Numbered from the stretch's first letter, positions 23,592-32,467 are shown. The stretch is 37,401 bases of DNA from UBA2982 sp040081395 (GCA_040081395.1 JBEBGN010000014.1:1-37401), one strand, 5' to 3'. A program made the numbers and translations. The notes: generated by a model not told the origin, from the letters alone.

Positions 23592-25814
23592 TCAGTACGC
23601 CAGCGGGTCCGGCCTCAGCTGGAACTTCACGATCTTACTGGTTGTGCCAGGGCCGCCCTCGAGGTGCCAGGGGATGTTGGTGCCGAAGTCGGCCCACACC
23701 GCCCTCCCCTTCCACCCGGCGCTCGCATCGTCGATGCGGCCGTCGAGGCCCCGTGAGTAGAATCCCAGCGGATAGGGTACGCGCATCACCACCCACTCGC
23801 CCGACGCGGGATCGAGCGCGAGCAGAGCGTCCGACGTCGTGCCGTTCGCGATGGGCACGTTCTCGCCCATGCCGAGCGTGTTGAACTGGTCCACCCAGTT
23901 GTAATAGTGGAAGTCAGCGCTTCCGGACCCCTCCACGTTCTTCATCTGCGGGCCGGGCGTCGGGTGGAGCGTCCACCCTTCGGGGCAGTGCTGGCCGGTC
24001 GCGGTAGGGCCGTTGAGTACCGCACACTTCGAGCGATCGAAGCTGGCGAGATGTCCGCTCCCTGACAGAGCGGTCCAGATGACGCCGTTACGGTCTACGT
24101 CGATTCCGCGCGGCGAGTAACCCCACTGGTCCGCCGGCACCGCAGGATTTTGGAAGGGCGGCTCGTAGACCTCGGTCTTGCAGGTGAGCGGGGGATTGTC
24201 GCCAAGCTCGAGCCGGAGGATGCGACCGGGCACGCCGCCCGTGCGGGCCACCCACACCGAACCGTCGACCGGGTTCACGATGATGCCGTAGGCAAAGCCG
24301 GTCATCTGCGTGTCGCGACGCGGATCGCGCGGTCCGTTGCCCGTGTTCCACGGGCGGGTGATGCGCCCGTCGCCGTTCGTGTCGATGACGGTGGGGCACC
24401 ACCCCTGCGAGGACTCCTCGCGCAGCGCGAGGCGCCCCGGAGCTCGGTCGCCCACTGGCGTCACGAGTGGGCCCGCAGGTCCATCGAGCAGTGGACCCGT
24501 GCGAAGCCATCCGATCACTCGGGTGTCGCCGCTGAACCACAACGTGTGGTCGGCGTCCTCCCCGAACTGCAGATGGTGGGTGCCGTAGCAGGTGTCGACC
24601 AGCGTGAACTCGCCGGTCTCGGGATCGTAGACCGAGGCCTGGCGCCCGCTCGTCTGGAGCGGGAAGTACCGCGCGTAGGCGTTCGCCGAGCCCTCGCGGC
24701 ACCACTCCGGATTGTCGGCGGTGTTGCGGAGCCTGGACGTGAGCCACACCCGGCCGTCTTGGTCCATCATCGGGTTGTGCACGTTCGCGGGCGCATCGAG
24801 CACGATGCGGTTCCCCCAGAACGCCCACGGCTCGAAGTCGGGGGTCGTGGGGAAGTACGACTCCGTGTCGGGATCGCGAATCGGGATCTTCACGTCGCGC
24901 GCCTCGTGCGTGTTCGGATCGACGATGAGCAGCTTGTCGTCCGACATGGAGACGCCGTAGACGAGTCCGCCCGCGTTCACCGTCGGGTCGCGCTTGTCCG
25001 TCGTGACCTCGTCGTGCACATAAGAGGTGGCGTTCCCCCAGTCCCAGAGCGTGAGCACCACGTTTCGCTCGAGGCCCTGCGGGCGGGGCGGCTGAGGCGG
25101 CAGCTCACCCGCCAGAATGCGATCCGTCCAGTCGGCGAAGTGGGTGACCCCGACCTCTCGCCCCAGGCCCGTCATGACCTCACTCATCTGGACGCCGCGC
25201 TGACCGAACAGGACTCGGTGGTCCCACGCCTCCTTCGTCGAGGCGAAGCGGTCCTGGATGTGCGCGATCTCGCGCGTGGTCTGGCTCCCGAGCTGATGGC
25301 AGAGCTGACAACCCTGCTTGAGCACGTCGATCCAGTCCGCTTGCGTTCTCAGGGATGGGTCGATGCCATTGCCGGCGGGGCCGGTTCCCGGAAACTGGTC
25401 CGCCGGGGGCACCTCCATGAGCGAGTACCAGTAGCTCGCTGGATAGACCGCAGCCTGCTCCTGCGGCGTGGCCGCGTAGGCGGCCGCGAGCACTAGGTCA
25501 TCGCCCGGGGCGGCGTCGATCGGGTCGGAGTCCGCGAGTCCGTACCCGCGCACCCAGACTGAATACTCCGCCGCGGGCAACTCGGGAAGCACGAAGCGGC
25601 CCGCGTCGTCGGTGACCACGATCTTCACGAAGGGTGTGCCCAGGTCGTCCGTCTCGGCCACGACCCACACACCGGCCTCTGGACCCTCTCTTCCTTCCAC
25701 GACGCCACTGATGACCTGAGGGTCGGCGGCGTCACCGACGACCCCAGGACGATCCGCGCAGGCTGCCAAGGCCAGGAGGGCGAGGGCGAAGCGGAGATCG
25801 AGGAACGAGCGCAT
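23592..25814 (-). CDS. Lipoprotein with carboxypeptidase-regulatory domain, haem c motif and beta-propeller
   Basis: A 740-residue envelope protein. The signal peptide LDLRFALALLALAACADR has a clear lipobox (LAAC), so it is lipidated. A carboxypeptidase-regulatory-like beta domain (about 33-110, VISGVVEGREGPEAGVWVVAE) is followed by a single CQLCH haem c motif near residue 170, then a long propeller of Vgb/streptogramin-lyase style (VYGVSMSDDKLLIVDPNTHEA, WVARTGGVPGRILRLELG, WGYSPRGIDVDRNGVIWTA). This combination suggests electron transfer attached to a sensing or catalytic propeller; the substrate is unknown. ATG 25814 is preferred over 25823 because GGGAGA lies about 8 bases upstream. A haem ligand Met cannot be assigned with confidence. 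Confidence 0.85.
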   Translation of the reverse strand: MRSFLDLRFALALLALAACADRPGVVGDAADPQVISGVVEGREGPEAGVWVVAETDDLGTPFVKIVVTDDAGRFVLPELPAAEYSVWVRGYGLADSDPIDAAPGDDLVLAAAYAATPQEQAAVYPASYWYSLMEVPPADQFPGTGPAGNGIDPSLRTQADWIDVLKQGCQLCHQLGSQTTREIAHIQDRFASTKEAWDHRVLFGQRGVQMSEVMTGLGREVGVTHFADWTDRILAGELPPQPPRPQGLERNVVLTLWDWGNATSYVHDEVTTDKRDPTVNAGGLVYGVSMSDDKLLIVDPNTHEARDVKIPIRDPDTESYFPTTPDFEPWAFWGNRIVLDAPANVHNPMMDQDGRVWLTSRLRNTADNPEWCREGSANAYARYFPLQTSGRQASVYDPETGEFTLVDTCYGTHHLQFGEDADHTLWFSGDTRVIGWLRTGPLLDGPAGPLVTPVGDRAPGRLALREESSQGWCPTVIDTNGDGRITRPWNTGNGPRDPRRDTQMTGFAYGIIVNPVDGSVWVARTGGVPGRILRLELGDNPPLTCKTEVYEPPFQNPAVPADQWGYSPRGIDVDRNGVIWTALSGSGHLASFDRSKCAVLNGPTATGQHCPEGWTLHPTPGPQMKNVEGSGSADFHYYNWVDQFNTLGMGENVPIANGTTSDALLALDPASGEWVVMRVPYPLGFYSRGLDGRIDDASAGWKGRAVWADFGTNIPWHLEGGPGTTSKIVKFQLRPDPLAY

Positions 25815-25924
25815 GGCGATCATCTCCCAGCATGCGTGGCCGCGGCGTACCCGCGCGAAGCTAGGGAGTCCGCCTGGCCTGGGCCACCGGTCTGGCCCCG
25901 ACGCTCCCGTTCGTATAGTTAGTC

Positions 25925-26275
25925 ATGCACACGCGACGCGTCGCACCTCATCTCGCCCTCCTGGTGGCCCTCGTCGGTTGCGGCACCACCGCGACCGACA
26001 CCCGCCCAGAGTGGCTGCTCCAGTTCATCGCCCGGCAGGAAGCCGAGCCGGTCGCAAACCCACCGGCATTCATCGCGCGGCGGGAGTACGCCGCAGGGGT
26101 CTATTACTTCCTGCCCTCGCGTTGCTGTGACGTGTTCAGTGACCTTTACGACTCGGAAGGCGCGCTGGTCTGTCACCCCGACGGCGGCATCACGGGAAAC
26201 GGCAGCGGCGACTGCCCGGACTTGGGCGCGGTGATCCGAGAGGAGATCGTCTGGCGGGATACGCGCACGCCATGA
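25925..26275 (+). CDS. Small lipoprotein with CC-motif domain (DUF6970-like)
   Basis: A 116-residue lipoprotein: signal peptide with lipobox LVGC (Cys at about residue 19). The mature part has the pattern NPPAFIARREY, GVYYFLPSRCCDVFSDLYD and VCHPDGGITGNGSGDCPDL, which I recognise as the domain named DUF6970, of unknown function; the family assignment is from memory. The CC pair, the CHPDGGITG segment and a later Cys suggest disulphides or metal binding outside the cytoplasm. The stop TGA overlaps the ATG of the DUF1295 gene (ATGA, 26272-26275), so the two are translationally coupled. Confidence 0.8.
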   Translation: MHTRRVAPHLALLVALVGCGTTATDTRPEWLLQFIARQEAEPVANPPAFIARREYAAGVYYFLPSRCCDVFSDLYDSEGALVCHPDGGITGNGSGDCPDLGAVIREEIVWRDTRTP

Positions 26276-27048
26276 CGGGTCCCGTCGTCGCCGGGGCCGG
26301 GCTCATCGTCGTTCTGGCAGCACTCACAGTCCTCTGGTTCGTCAGCCTCCGACTCCGCGATGCGAGCATCATCGACGCTTTCTGGGGGCCGGGCTTCACG
26401 CTCGTGGCGTTCACCTACCACCTCGCCGACGGTCGACTCGGTCCTCGCGTCGCCCTCGTTCTTCTGCTCGTCCTCGCATGGTCGGCGAGGCTCGGCATCC
26501 ACCTGCTTCGCCGCAATCGCCGTCAGGGCGAAGATCCCCGCTACGTGGCGATGCGCACCGAGTACGGGGATCGATGGGGACGCGTCAGCCTCTTCCGGGT
26601 CTTCTGGCTCCAGGGCGTGATCCTCTGGATCGTCTCGGCGCCCCTGTTCGCAGCGGTGCGAGCCCCCGGCGACCTGCGCACGTTGGACTTCGTGGGGGTG
26701 GCGCTCGTCCTCATCGGGCTGCTCCTGGAGTCCCTCGCTGACGCGCAGCTCACCCGCTTCAGGGCCGATCCATCCAACAAGGGCCGCGTGCTCGACACCG
26801 GCCTGTGGCGCTACAGCCGGCACCCCAACTACTTCGGCGACGCGGTCGTGTGGTGGGGCTTCTTCGGACTCGCGGCCGGTGCGGGTGCGTGGTGGACGAT
26901 CTTCGCGCCCGTGATCATGACCTGGCTCCTGCTCCGCGTGTCGGGGGTCCCCCTGCTCGAGCAGGGCCTCAGCGCGACACGACCCGGCTACGCCGACTAT
27001 GTGCGACGCACGTCGGCCTTCGTACCCTGGCCACCGAAGCGGAGCTAG
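26272..27048 (+). CDS. DUF1295 membrane protein (steroid 5-alpha-reductase-like)
   Basis: A 258-residue polytopic membrane protein of the DUF1295/ICMT-like superfamily. About six or seven hydrophobic segments are visible. The signature is the C-terminal LDTGLWRYSRHPNYFGDAVVWWGFF (about 176-200), where RHPNYFG binds NADPH in related reductases, and the final LLEQGLSATRPGYADYVRRTSAFVPW. Near the N-terminus, RDASIIDAFWGPGF is also conserved in the family. Reductase or methyltransferase activity on a lipid substrate is inferred from the superfamily. It is translated with the small lipoprotein via a 4-base overlap. It ends flush against the convergent gene at 27049 with no gap. Confidence 0.9.
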   Translation: MTGPVVAGAGLIVVLAALTVLWFVSLRLRDASIIDAFWGPGFTLVAFTYHLADGRLGPRVALVLLLVLAWSARLGIHLLRRNRRQGEDPRYVAMRTEYGDRWGRVSLFRVFWLQGVILWIVSAPLFAAVRAPGDLRTLDFVGVALVLIGLLLESLADAQLTRFRADPSNKGRVLDTGLWRYSRHPNYFGDAVVWWGFFGLAAGAGAWWTIFAPVIMTWLLLRVSGVPLLEQGLSATRPGYADYVRRTSAFVPWPPKRS

Positions 27049-28020
27049 TCAGCGCGCGAGTGGAGCCACCGCGACGGTCACGTCGCGGTAGGTGAACATC
27101 GAGCCGTCGCTCGCTACCGCTCGGAGCACGTACTCTCCCGGCTCCGCGAACGTGGCCTGCGCTTCCCACCGACCGTCGGCCGGCACCTCGGGCAACACGT
27201 AGGGCGGCGACCACCCAGAGTTTCCGTAGACGCGAGAATCCATCCACGTCTTCAGTTGGGTCGGCGAGAACGTGACGTTGCGCGCGGGTCCACGGTACAC
27301 CATCCACGACATCCTCAGGCCCGGGGCCCCCTGGACCACGACGCCCGTGGGCGGCCGATAGAGCTCCTCGGTCGTCGTGGGGAGCCGGCGATTCGACCGG
27401 GGCGGATAGTTGTCGGGGTCATTCGAGCGCGCCACCAACGCTACCGCCTCGCCGACCCGCACGGAGCGGCGCTCGCTCCCCTCGACGGTCAGCTCGGGGG
27501 CGAGGTTCGTCCGCAGCCGGTCGTCGAGGCTGCCGAAGTTGCCGCCCACCTCCGTTGAGATCACCTGCGGATCGATCAGGTAGTCCGTCGCCAACATGCC
27601 GTACGCGCGAACGGTCTGCCCCTGCGTCTTCAACGTCCACACCCATTCCTTTTCGCCGAAGTCCGCCGGTACGCGGAAGGTGAACAGGAACGGGTTGCGC
27701 CGGGGATAGAAGTGCGTCGGCTGGCCCTGGTCGGCACCAACGGTCTGGTAGGCTTCGCGCGAGAGGTCGTCGAGTGCTCCCGCATCCACCAACGTGAAGT
27801 GGTTCTCGGGGCCGACCGGAATATCGAACTCCTGCTCCCAGTTCGAATTGAAGTAGCCGAAGAAGAGTGTGAACGAGCCATCCTCGTTCGGCCACCAGCC
27901 CTCGTAGGACGGCGACACAATCTGCCCCCGCATGTACTGGACCGTGCCCGTGAGGTCCTGGGCGGCGACGGGTGCGCTCGCGAGGAGCGCCACCGCCGCA
28001 ACGGAAGCCAGCCTGTGCAT
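27049..28020 (-). CDS. Exported uncharacterised beta-rich protein
   Basis: A 323-residue secreted protein of unknown function; signal peptide MHRLASVAAVALLASAPVAA with cleavage after VAAQ-type residues. It opens with GQIVSPSYEGWWPNEDGSFTLFFGYFNSNWEQEFDIPVG, a motif I have seen only in uncharacterised exported proteins beside c-type cytochrome genes. The rest is predicted beta-rich, with a long loop (NYPPRSNRRLPTTTEELYRPP) and a C-terminal Ig-like segment ending in YVLRAVASDGSMFTYRDVTV. Its ATG shares a base with the stop of the upstream gene (TGATG, 28018-28022), strongly suggesting coupling to the copper monooxygenase-like protein and a joint function. A GTG directly before the ATG is not preferred. 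Confidence 0.75.
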   Translation of the reverse strand: MHRLASVAAVALLASAPVAAQDLTGTVQYMRGQIVSPSYEGWWPNEDGSFTLFFGYFNSNWEQEFDIPVGPENHFTLVDAGALDDLSREAYQTVGADQGQPTHFYPRRNPFLFTFRVPADFGEKEWVWTLKTQGQTVRAYGMLATDYLIDPQVISTEVGGNFGSLDDRLRTNLAPELTVEGSERRSVRVGEAVALVARSNDPDNYPPRSNRRLPTTTEELYRPPTGVVVQGAPGLRMSWMVYRGPARNVTFSPTQLKTWMDSRVYGNSGWSPPYVLPEVPADGRWEAQATFAEPGEYVLRAVASDGSMFTYRDVTVAVAPLAR

Positions 28021-29513
28021 CACTGCTGATCCCTCGGCCCGTCCTGACCCTGATCTTCCTGCTCCGAGACCATCATCTGCGGAGCCCAGCAGAGCGGGCA
28101 GCCGATGTCGTATTGGTTGCGGTCCGTCATGCGCGCCCGGCGCTCGGCCATCTCGCGCTGGAACTGTTCCTCGGTCAGGGTCACCGACTGTCCGAGGTCG
28201 ATGAACATGTTCGCTACGGAACGCCGTCCGCCCCCCGCCCAGTTGCGCGTATCGGCCAGGTTCGGGTTCTGCTCCGTGGTATCGAGATAGCCGGTGATGT
28301 GGAGGATCGTCCCCTTGGGGAGGAGCGGCGCCGAGTCCTCCTCATAGAGGTATTGCTTCACCCAGTTGTGGTCATAGCCAACGCAGTTGAGCGTGAAGCG
28401 GTTGATGCCCCAGATCGCCTCGAGGCACATGCGCACGCCCGGCGCGTGTAGGTGGGGTTCGAACGCGACGATCTTGGTGTGCTCGGAAAGCACGCGATAG
28501 GAGTGGAACTCCTGACCGCCTTGGTTGGGCCGGATGTCCACGTCGATTCCATTGCCGCCCGAGCCACCGGCACGCCGATACTCGGGCTCGTACCCCGCGG
28601 GGTGAAACCGGAAACCGAACTCGAGCCGCCCGGTCGTCTCACGCCAGCCGGTCGAGTGCAGGTGCGACGCGCTGAGCGAAAGTGCCGAGTTGGCTTGGAG
28701 CAGCATGCCCACGCCGTCGCCGAACTGGTCGGCGTTGCGGCCCACCTCGTGAATCGGCCACCCCTGCGACGTCCCGTCCACGAGACCGGAGCGATCATCG
28801 TTGAGTACACCGCTCTGGTACGTCATGTGGTGGAAGATGTAGCGCCCACCCACGGTCGTGACCGCCTGGTCCGTCGGAATGTCGTTGATCTCGCGCACTT
28901 CAACCGACATCACGTAACGATCCTCGGTCAAGCCGGTGGGCACGAGGCCGATGTCACCCCAACGATCCGGACCTACGGGCGGCATGGTGATGTCCGGACC
29001 CGTCACGATCAGGTCAGGTTCACCGAGCGTCCATCCGCGATCGGAAGGCCACTCGATCGGGGAAGGCAGGTCGGCCCGGTCACCCTCGGGCGCACCGTTC
29101 TCGACCCAGGCCTGGATCATCGCCAACTCGGAATCGCTGAGCGGGTGATCGTTCTTGAATTCCTGGATGCCCACGCCGGGCTCCACGAAGTTCGGCGGCA
29201 TGGCGCCCATGCGGTCGCGGATCGCCGTGCGCTCCTGGATTCGGTTTGCCCAGCGCCGCGCATCCTGGTACGTCGTCAGCGCCATCGGCGCGCCGCCGCC
29301 CGCGCGGTGGCAGCTCTGGCAGCTGCGCTGCAGGATGGGCGCGATGTCCTTCGTGAAGGTGACCGACGCCGGATCGATGCCGAAGTCGGCTGCGGCCAGC
29401 ACGTACGGACCCCGATTGGCGACCGTGCCGTCCCGCGCGGGATACTGCGCGCTCACGGAGACGGGGAGAAGCAGGATGGTGACGAACGAACAAGCGAAGC
29501 GAGTGGCGTTCAT
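28020..29513 (-). CDS. Cytochrome c fused to PHM-like copper monooxygenase domain
   Basis: A 497-residue exported protein (signal to about residue 22). Residues 55-140 form a class I-like cytochrome c with CQSCH (65-69) and a candidate axial Met in MGAMPPNF. The remainder resembles copper type II ascorbate-dependent monooxygenases (PHM/DBH): YIFHHMTYQ (H228, H229), ASHLHSTGW (H284, H286), and EPHLHAPGVRMCLEAIW (H354, H356), followed by LPKGTILHITGYLDTTEQNPN, matching the family's final strands. These His groups would form two copper sites; the haem domain would feed electrons instead of ascorbate. It lacks a recognisable methionine ligand pattern at the C-terminus, so activity is not assured. 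The downstream gene overlaps by TGATG. The substrate is unknown. Confidence 0.8.
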   Translation of the reverse strand: MNATRFACSFVTILLLPVSVSAQYPARDGTVANRGPYVLAAADFGIDPASVTFTKDIAPILQRSCQSCHRAGGGAPMALTTYQDARRWANRIQERTAIRDRMGAMPPNFVEPGVGIQEFKNDHPLSDSELAMIQAWVENGAPEGDRADLPSPIEWPSDRGWTLGEPDLIVTGPDITMPPVGPDRWGDIGLVPTGLTEDRYVMSVEVREINDIPTDQAVTTVGGRYIFHHMTYQSGVLNDDRSGLVDGTSQGWPIHEVGRNADQFGDGVGMLLQANSALSLSASHLHSTGWRETTGRLEFGFRFHPAGYEPEYRRAGGSGGNGIDVDIRPNQGGQEFHSYRVLSEHTKIVAFEPHLHAPGVRMCLEAIWGINRFTLNCVGYDHNWVKQYLYEEDSAPLLPKGTILHITGYLDTTEQNPNLADTRNWAGGGRRSVANMFIDLGQSVTLTEEQFQREMAERRARMTDRNQYDIGCPLCWAPQMMVSEQEDQGQDGPRDQQ

Positions 29514-29614
29514 CGCACCTCCAATGAGGAACGGCCGGTCATATCGACTTCAGGATTGGGCCCAGGTGCGACGCAGGCAAGGGCCGGGCGCCCCACATCT
29601 CATTCAGACGCCCC

Positions 29615-31372
29615 CTACTCGTCCAACGCCCCGTAGCGCACGAGCCAGATCCGACTCGCTGCGGGTGCGCCGCGCATCGCATTCGCCACGACCCCGTGCA
29701 CCGCTGGGTCCCACGCGGTCCACTCGTCTATGAAACGCTCGGCGCGCGCCGTGTCCCCCGCGGCCTGGATGGCGAGCACCTCAGCAAGCAGCGACTCCAC
29801 CGCCGCCGGGTACCGGTCGTAGCGAACGCGGAGGCGCCCGTCCTCCAGTGCGACCAGACCGCGACTCAGATACCAATTCCACTGCATCAGCTGCATGGTC
29901 TGGTAGGGCTGATCGCGCCTCGGCGGACCGAACTGAAGCACCCGCAGAAGGCCCCCTGCGTAGAACGAGCGCAGCTCGGCGTCGGTGTAATGCCCGCTCT
30001 CGTGCAACTTACCAGCCGAGAACAGAGAAACGAGATCGGCCTTCATTTCTTCGTAGAGGTTCGATACGGCGCCGAGCGCGTCGTCGAGTGTGCGGCCGTC
30101 GTTCGTTCGGTCGACACCCAGGTAGTGGCCGATCTCGTGCCAGAGCGTGCGCTCGAAGTTCCCCTCTATGGAGAGCTCCGCGCAGTGCGTTTCGGCCATC
30201 GCGGCGCAGAACCTACCCCTTGCACCCGCGAAGAGCTGCGGCTCCGTCATGATGTTGTAGCGGAGCAGGATAGTGCGGCCGTACTTCCGCGCGTGGTCGG
30301 CGTCGTTCGGGAGAATGGTCGCGGTGTTGGTTCCCCGTGACTGGCCGAAGTCGGCGACCACATTGTAGACGCCCACGGGGATCTGACTGCGCACGCTCTT
30401 CTGGCGGTCGTACGGAAGGCTGTTCTCGATCTCCTGGATGTCGGTGAGCGCGGCCGCCAGCTCGTCGCTCCGCGCGCGGTCACGCACCAGCAGGCTGAGC
30501 GAGTAGAACGCCTTCACGCCGAAGAGGGCGTCGTCGTACGTCTCGTAGCTACCGATCTGCGCATTCAGGTTCACGAACTGTCCGCTCACCCAGGCGGCGT
30601 CTCCGGCTTCGTAGTTCGAGGTCAGCATGTCCGTGGCGCGCACTGCCAAGTACGCGGACAGGTCGGGATCCTCATCGCGGACCGCCTCAGCCGCCTCTAG
30701 CAGGAGCTGCTGGACACGCCGGAGTCGACCGCTGTAGGCCACCGCGTAGGGCACGGCGTAGAAGGAGGTGCGCGACGGAGCGGCCCGAAGTGCCTCGAGC
30801 CGCGGCTCGAGCGTCGGGTGGAGTAGCTTCAGGCCCGGCTGCCCCTCGAGGACGGCCAGGTCCGCGCGAAGATTCTCCGCGGTGGCGCGTCGCACGACTG
30901 TGCGCACCCCGAGCAGGGCTGCACGTTCGGTGGGGTGAGACGCGAGATAGGCGTCCATCTCGTCGGCCAAGAGGTCGAGCGGATAGACATTCCGACCCGG
31001 GTACTCCGGGCGCACATCGAGGAAGGGCACGCGCTGGTTCGAGCCGCTGGTCCCGACGGGGCCTTGATAGAGTCGATAGAGGATCTCGGCATCGCTCCCC
31101 GGCACCGCACTCCCGCGGGCCCAGATCGCATCCGGATGGTTCTGGTCCTCGTACATCTCCTGGAAGATGCGACCGGCGTCGAGCAGCTTCTCGACTGCGG
31201 CACGCTCGCCGGGGCGGAGGTGGGAAAGGTCTGGCGCGAGGCGGAGAACGGACACGTTGTCGGCGATTCGCCGGGTGTCCGTCTCCGACCACTGTGCTCC
31301 CACGCCCCCGCCGAGCGGAAGGGCCGAGAGAACGGTCGCGACGAGAGATACGATCCGTATCGAATGACGCAC
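29615..31372 (-). CDS. M49-like (dipeptidyl-peptidase III family) exported metallopeptidase
   Basis: A 585-residue exported zinc metallopeptidase-like protein; signal peptide to about residue 26 (GGGVGAQW). The zinc signature HEIGHYLG (H412, E413, H416) is followed 25-30 residues later by NLYEEMKADLVSLF (E441/E442, D446), the same arrangement as the bacterial M49 relatives (HExxH plus EExxAD). Other M49-like stretches are GSYETYDDALFGVKAFYSL (275-292) and FGQSRGTNTATILPNDADHARKYG (342-365). The peptidase class is inferred; the substrate could be short peptides or another amide. The start is GTG at 31372, the only start before the signal peptide. The gene stands alone, with ~100-base gaps on either side and no clear operon partner. 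Confidence 0.82.
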   Translation of the reverse strand: MRHSIRIVSLVATVLSALPLGGGVGAQWSETDTRRIADNVSVLRLAPDLSHLRPGERAAVEKLLDAGRIFQEMYEDQNHPDAIWARGSAVPGSDAEILYRLYQGPVGTSGSNQRVPFLDVRPEYPGRNVYPLDLLADEMDAYLASHPTERAALLGVRTVVRRATAENLRADLAVLEGQPGLKLLHPTLEPRLEALRAAPSRTSFYAVPYAVAYSGRLRRVQQLLLEAAEAVRDEDPDLSAYLAVRATDMLTSNYEAGDAAWVSGQFVNLNAQIGSYETYDDALFGVKAFYSLSLLVRDRARSDELAAALTDIQEIENSLPYDRQKSVRSQIPVGVYNVVADFGQSRGTNTATILPNDADHARKYGRTILLRYNIMTEPQLFAGARGRFCAAMAETHCAELSIEGNFERTLWHEIGHYLGVDRTNDGRTLDDALGAVSNLYEEMKADLVSLFSAGKLHESGHYTDAELRSFYAGGLLRVLQFGPPRRDQPYQTMQLMQWNWYLSRGLVALEDGRLRVRYDRYPAAVESLLAEVLAIQAAGDTARAERFIDEWTAWDPAVHGVVANAMRGAPAASRIWLVRYGALDE

Positions 31373-31518
31373 AGGCGGACTCGGCGAGAGGGTGATCGAC
31401 TCGTCGCAATCTATGGTCCGAGACCCGTACCGTCAGTCCGGACCCGAGGTTGGTCGAAAGCCAAACCCGGGAGTAAGATTCACGACCCTCGAACCCAAGA
31501 CTCGATAGGATCTTGCTC

Positions 31519-32025
31519 ATGCATTGGTCGCGATCGGCCGCGCTCGTGGCACTGGCGCTCGCCCTCCTGCCTCATGTCGCCCTCTCGCAGATCGTGGTGC
31601 GGGACGATGTGGACGGATGGGGGTGGCTGGCTGTCCTCAGGGACCGGCGCGCCATCGTTCAGCTCGCGTATGCGTCCTCCCAGAGCACGGAGGAGGGAAG
31701 GCTGGATGACCAACTCCTGGAAGCGCTTCGGGCGCAGGGTATGCAGCGGGTGACCGGCCAGGGCGAGTTCGATCCAGCCCAACCTCACGTGATGGCCGAA
31801 TGCACCGGTACCGACTGGATTCCGCAGGGCACGCCCCAGGTCCAGATGGCGCTTCACGCCGAGGTCTCCTACTGGGACCAGTCGCGCCTCGCGGCGACCG
31901 AGATCTACGAAGTGCTCTCGATCGGATCCGCCGTACCCGAGGCCTTCTCGACCGAGGTGTACGTTCAGGGGTGCGTGCGACTCCTGGTCGGGGTGCTCAC
32001 TCGCCTCGGGTTCGATCAGGGCTAG
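31519..32025 (+). CDS. Exported uncharacterised protein
   Basis: A 168-residue protein with a signal peptide (MHWSRSAALVALALALLPHV, cleavage near ALSQ). I do not recognise a family. It begins IVVRDDVDGWGWLAVLRDRRAIVQLAYASS, contains conserved-looking Cys residues in AECTG and VQGCVRLLVGVL, and is predicted mixed alpha/beta. The AGGA box at 31507-31510 is 8 bases before ATG 31519; a TTG at 31513 would add two residues. Upstream lies the divergent M49-like gene, and it converges on a small lipoprotein at 32049. Possibly a periplasmic binding or accessory protein; no function can be stated. Confidence 0.75.
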   Translation: MHWSRSAALVALALALLPHVALSQIVVRDDVDGWGWLAVLRDRRAIVQLAYASSQSTEEGRLDDQLLEALRAQGMQRVTGQGEFDPAQPHVMAECTGTDWIPQGTPQVQMALHAEVSYWDQSRLAATEIYEVLSIGSAVPEAFSTEVYVQGCVRLLVGVLTRLGFDQG

Positions 32026-32048
32026 CGACCGCGCACATCACCTCGGCG

Positions 32049-32429
32049 TCAGGGGCACTCTACGTCGAAGTGGACGGTTTGCGTCGTGTCGGCGAACACG
32101 TAGACCGAGGCCGGATGAGTGCCCGGTATCGAGCAGTTCCCCTCGACACCGCTGAGCCGGACCGAATAGTACCCCTGAGCCACAGGGCTGAACGTGACGC
32201 CGCCATTGGTGGCAACGAGCAGCTCCGTCGACTCGTCGAGCCCGACCACGTAGCCGTCTGGGTCGGGGGTCGCTCCGGTCGTTATGACCGACACCTCGAT
32301 CGCGCCATACCTCGTCTCATCGATGTCGTCGCCCGGGTCGAAGGCCGCTCCGCCCGGGCCGATACAGGCTGCCGCCGCGAACAAGCCCGTAGCTGCCAGA
32401 AGCCATCGAAGGTTTCGTGTTGCGTTCAT
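32049..32429 (-). CDS. Small exported lipoprotein, uncharacterised
   Basis: A 126-residue protein with signal peptide MNATRNLRWLLAATGLFAAA and a possible lipobox (AAAC, Cys22). The mature part is a single beta-sandwich-like domain (GAIEVSVITTGATPDPDGYVV, GYYSVRLSGVEGNC, SVYVFADTTQTVHFDVECP), like a prealbumin or carboxypeptidase-regulatory fold, with a likely disulphide between the last two cysteines. Such domains often contact other surface proteins. The MFS gene ends 38 bases upstream on the same strand, so cotranscription is possible. The ribosome binding site is weak. Confidence 0.7.
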   Translation of the reverse strand: MNATRNLRWLLAATGLFAAAACIGPGGAAFDPGDDIDETRYGAIEVSVITTGATPDPDGYVVGLDESTELLVATNGGVTFSPVAQGYYSVRLSGVEGNCSIPGTHPASVYVFADTTQTVHFDVECP

Positions 32430-32467
32430 AGTCTCTGATACGGTCGAGGGTGGTGTCCGGGTTCCGC

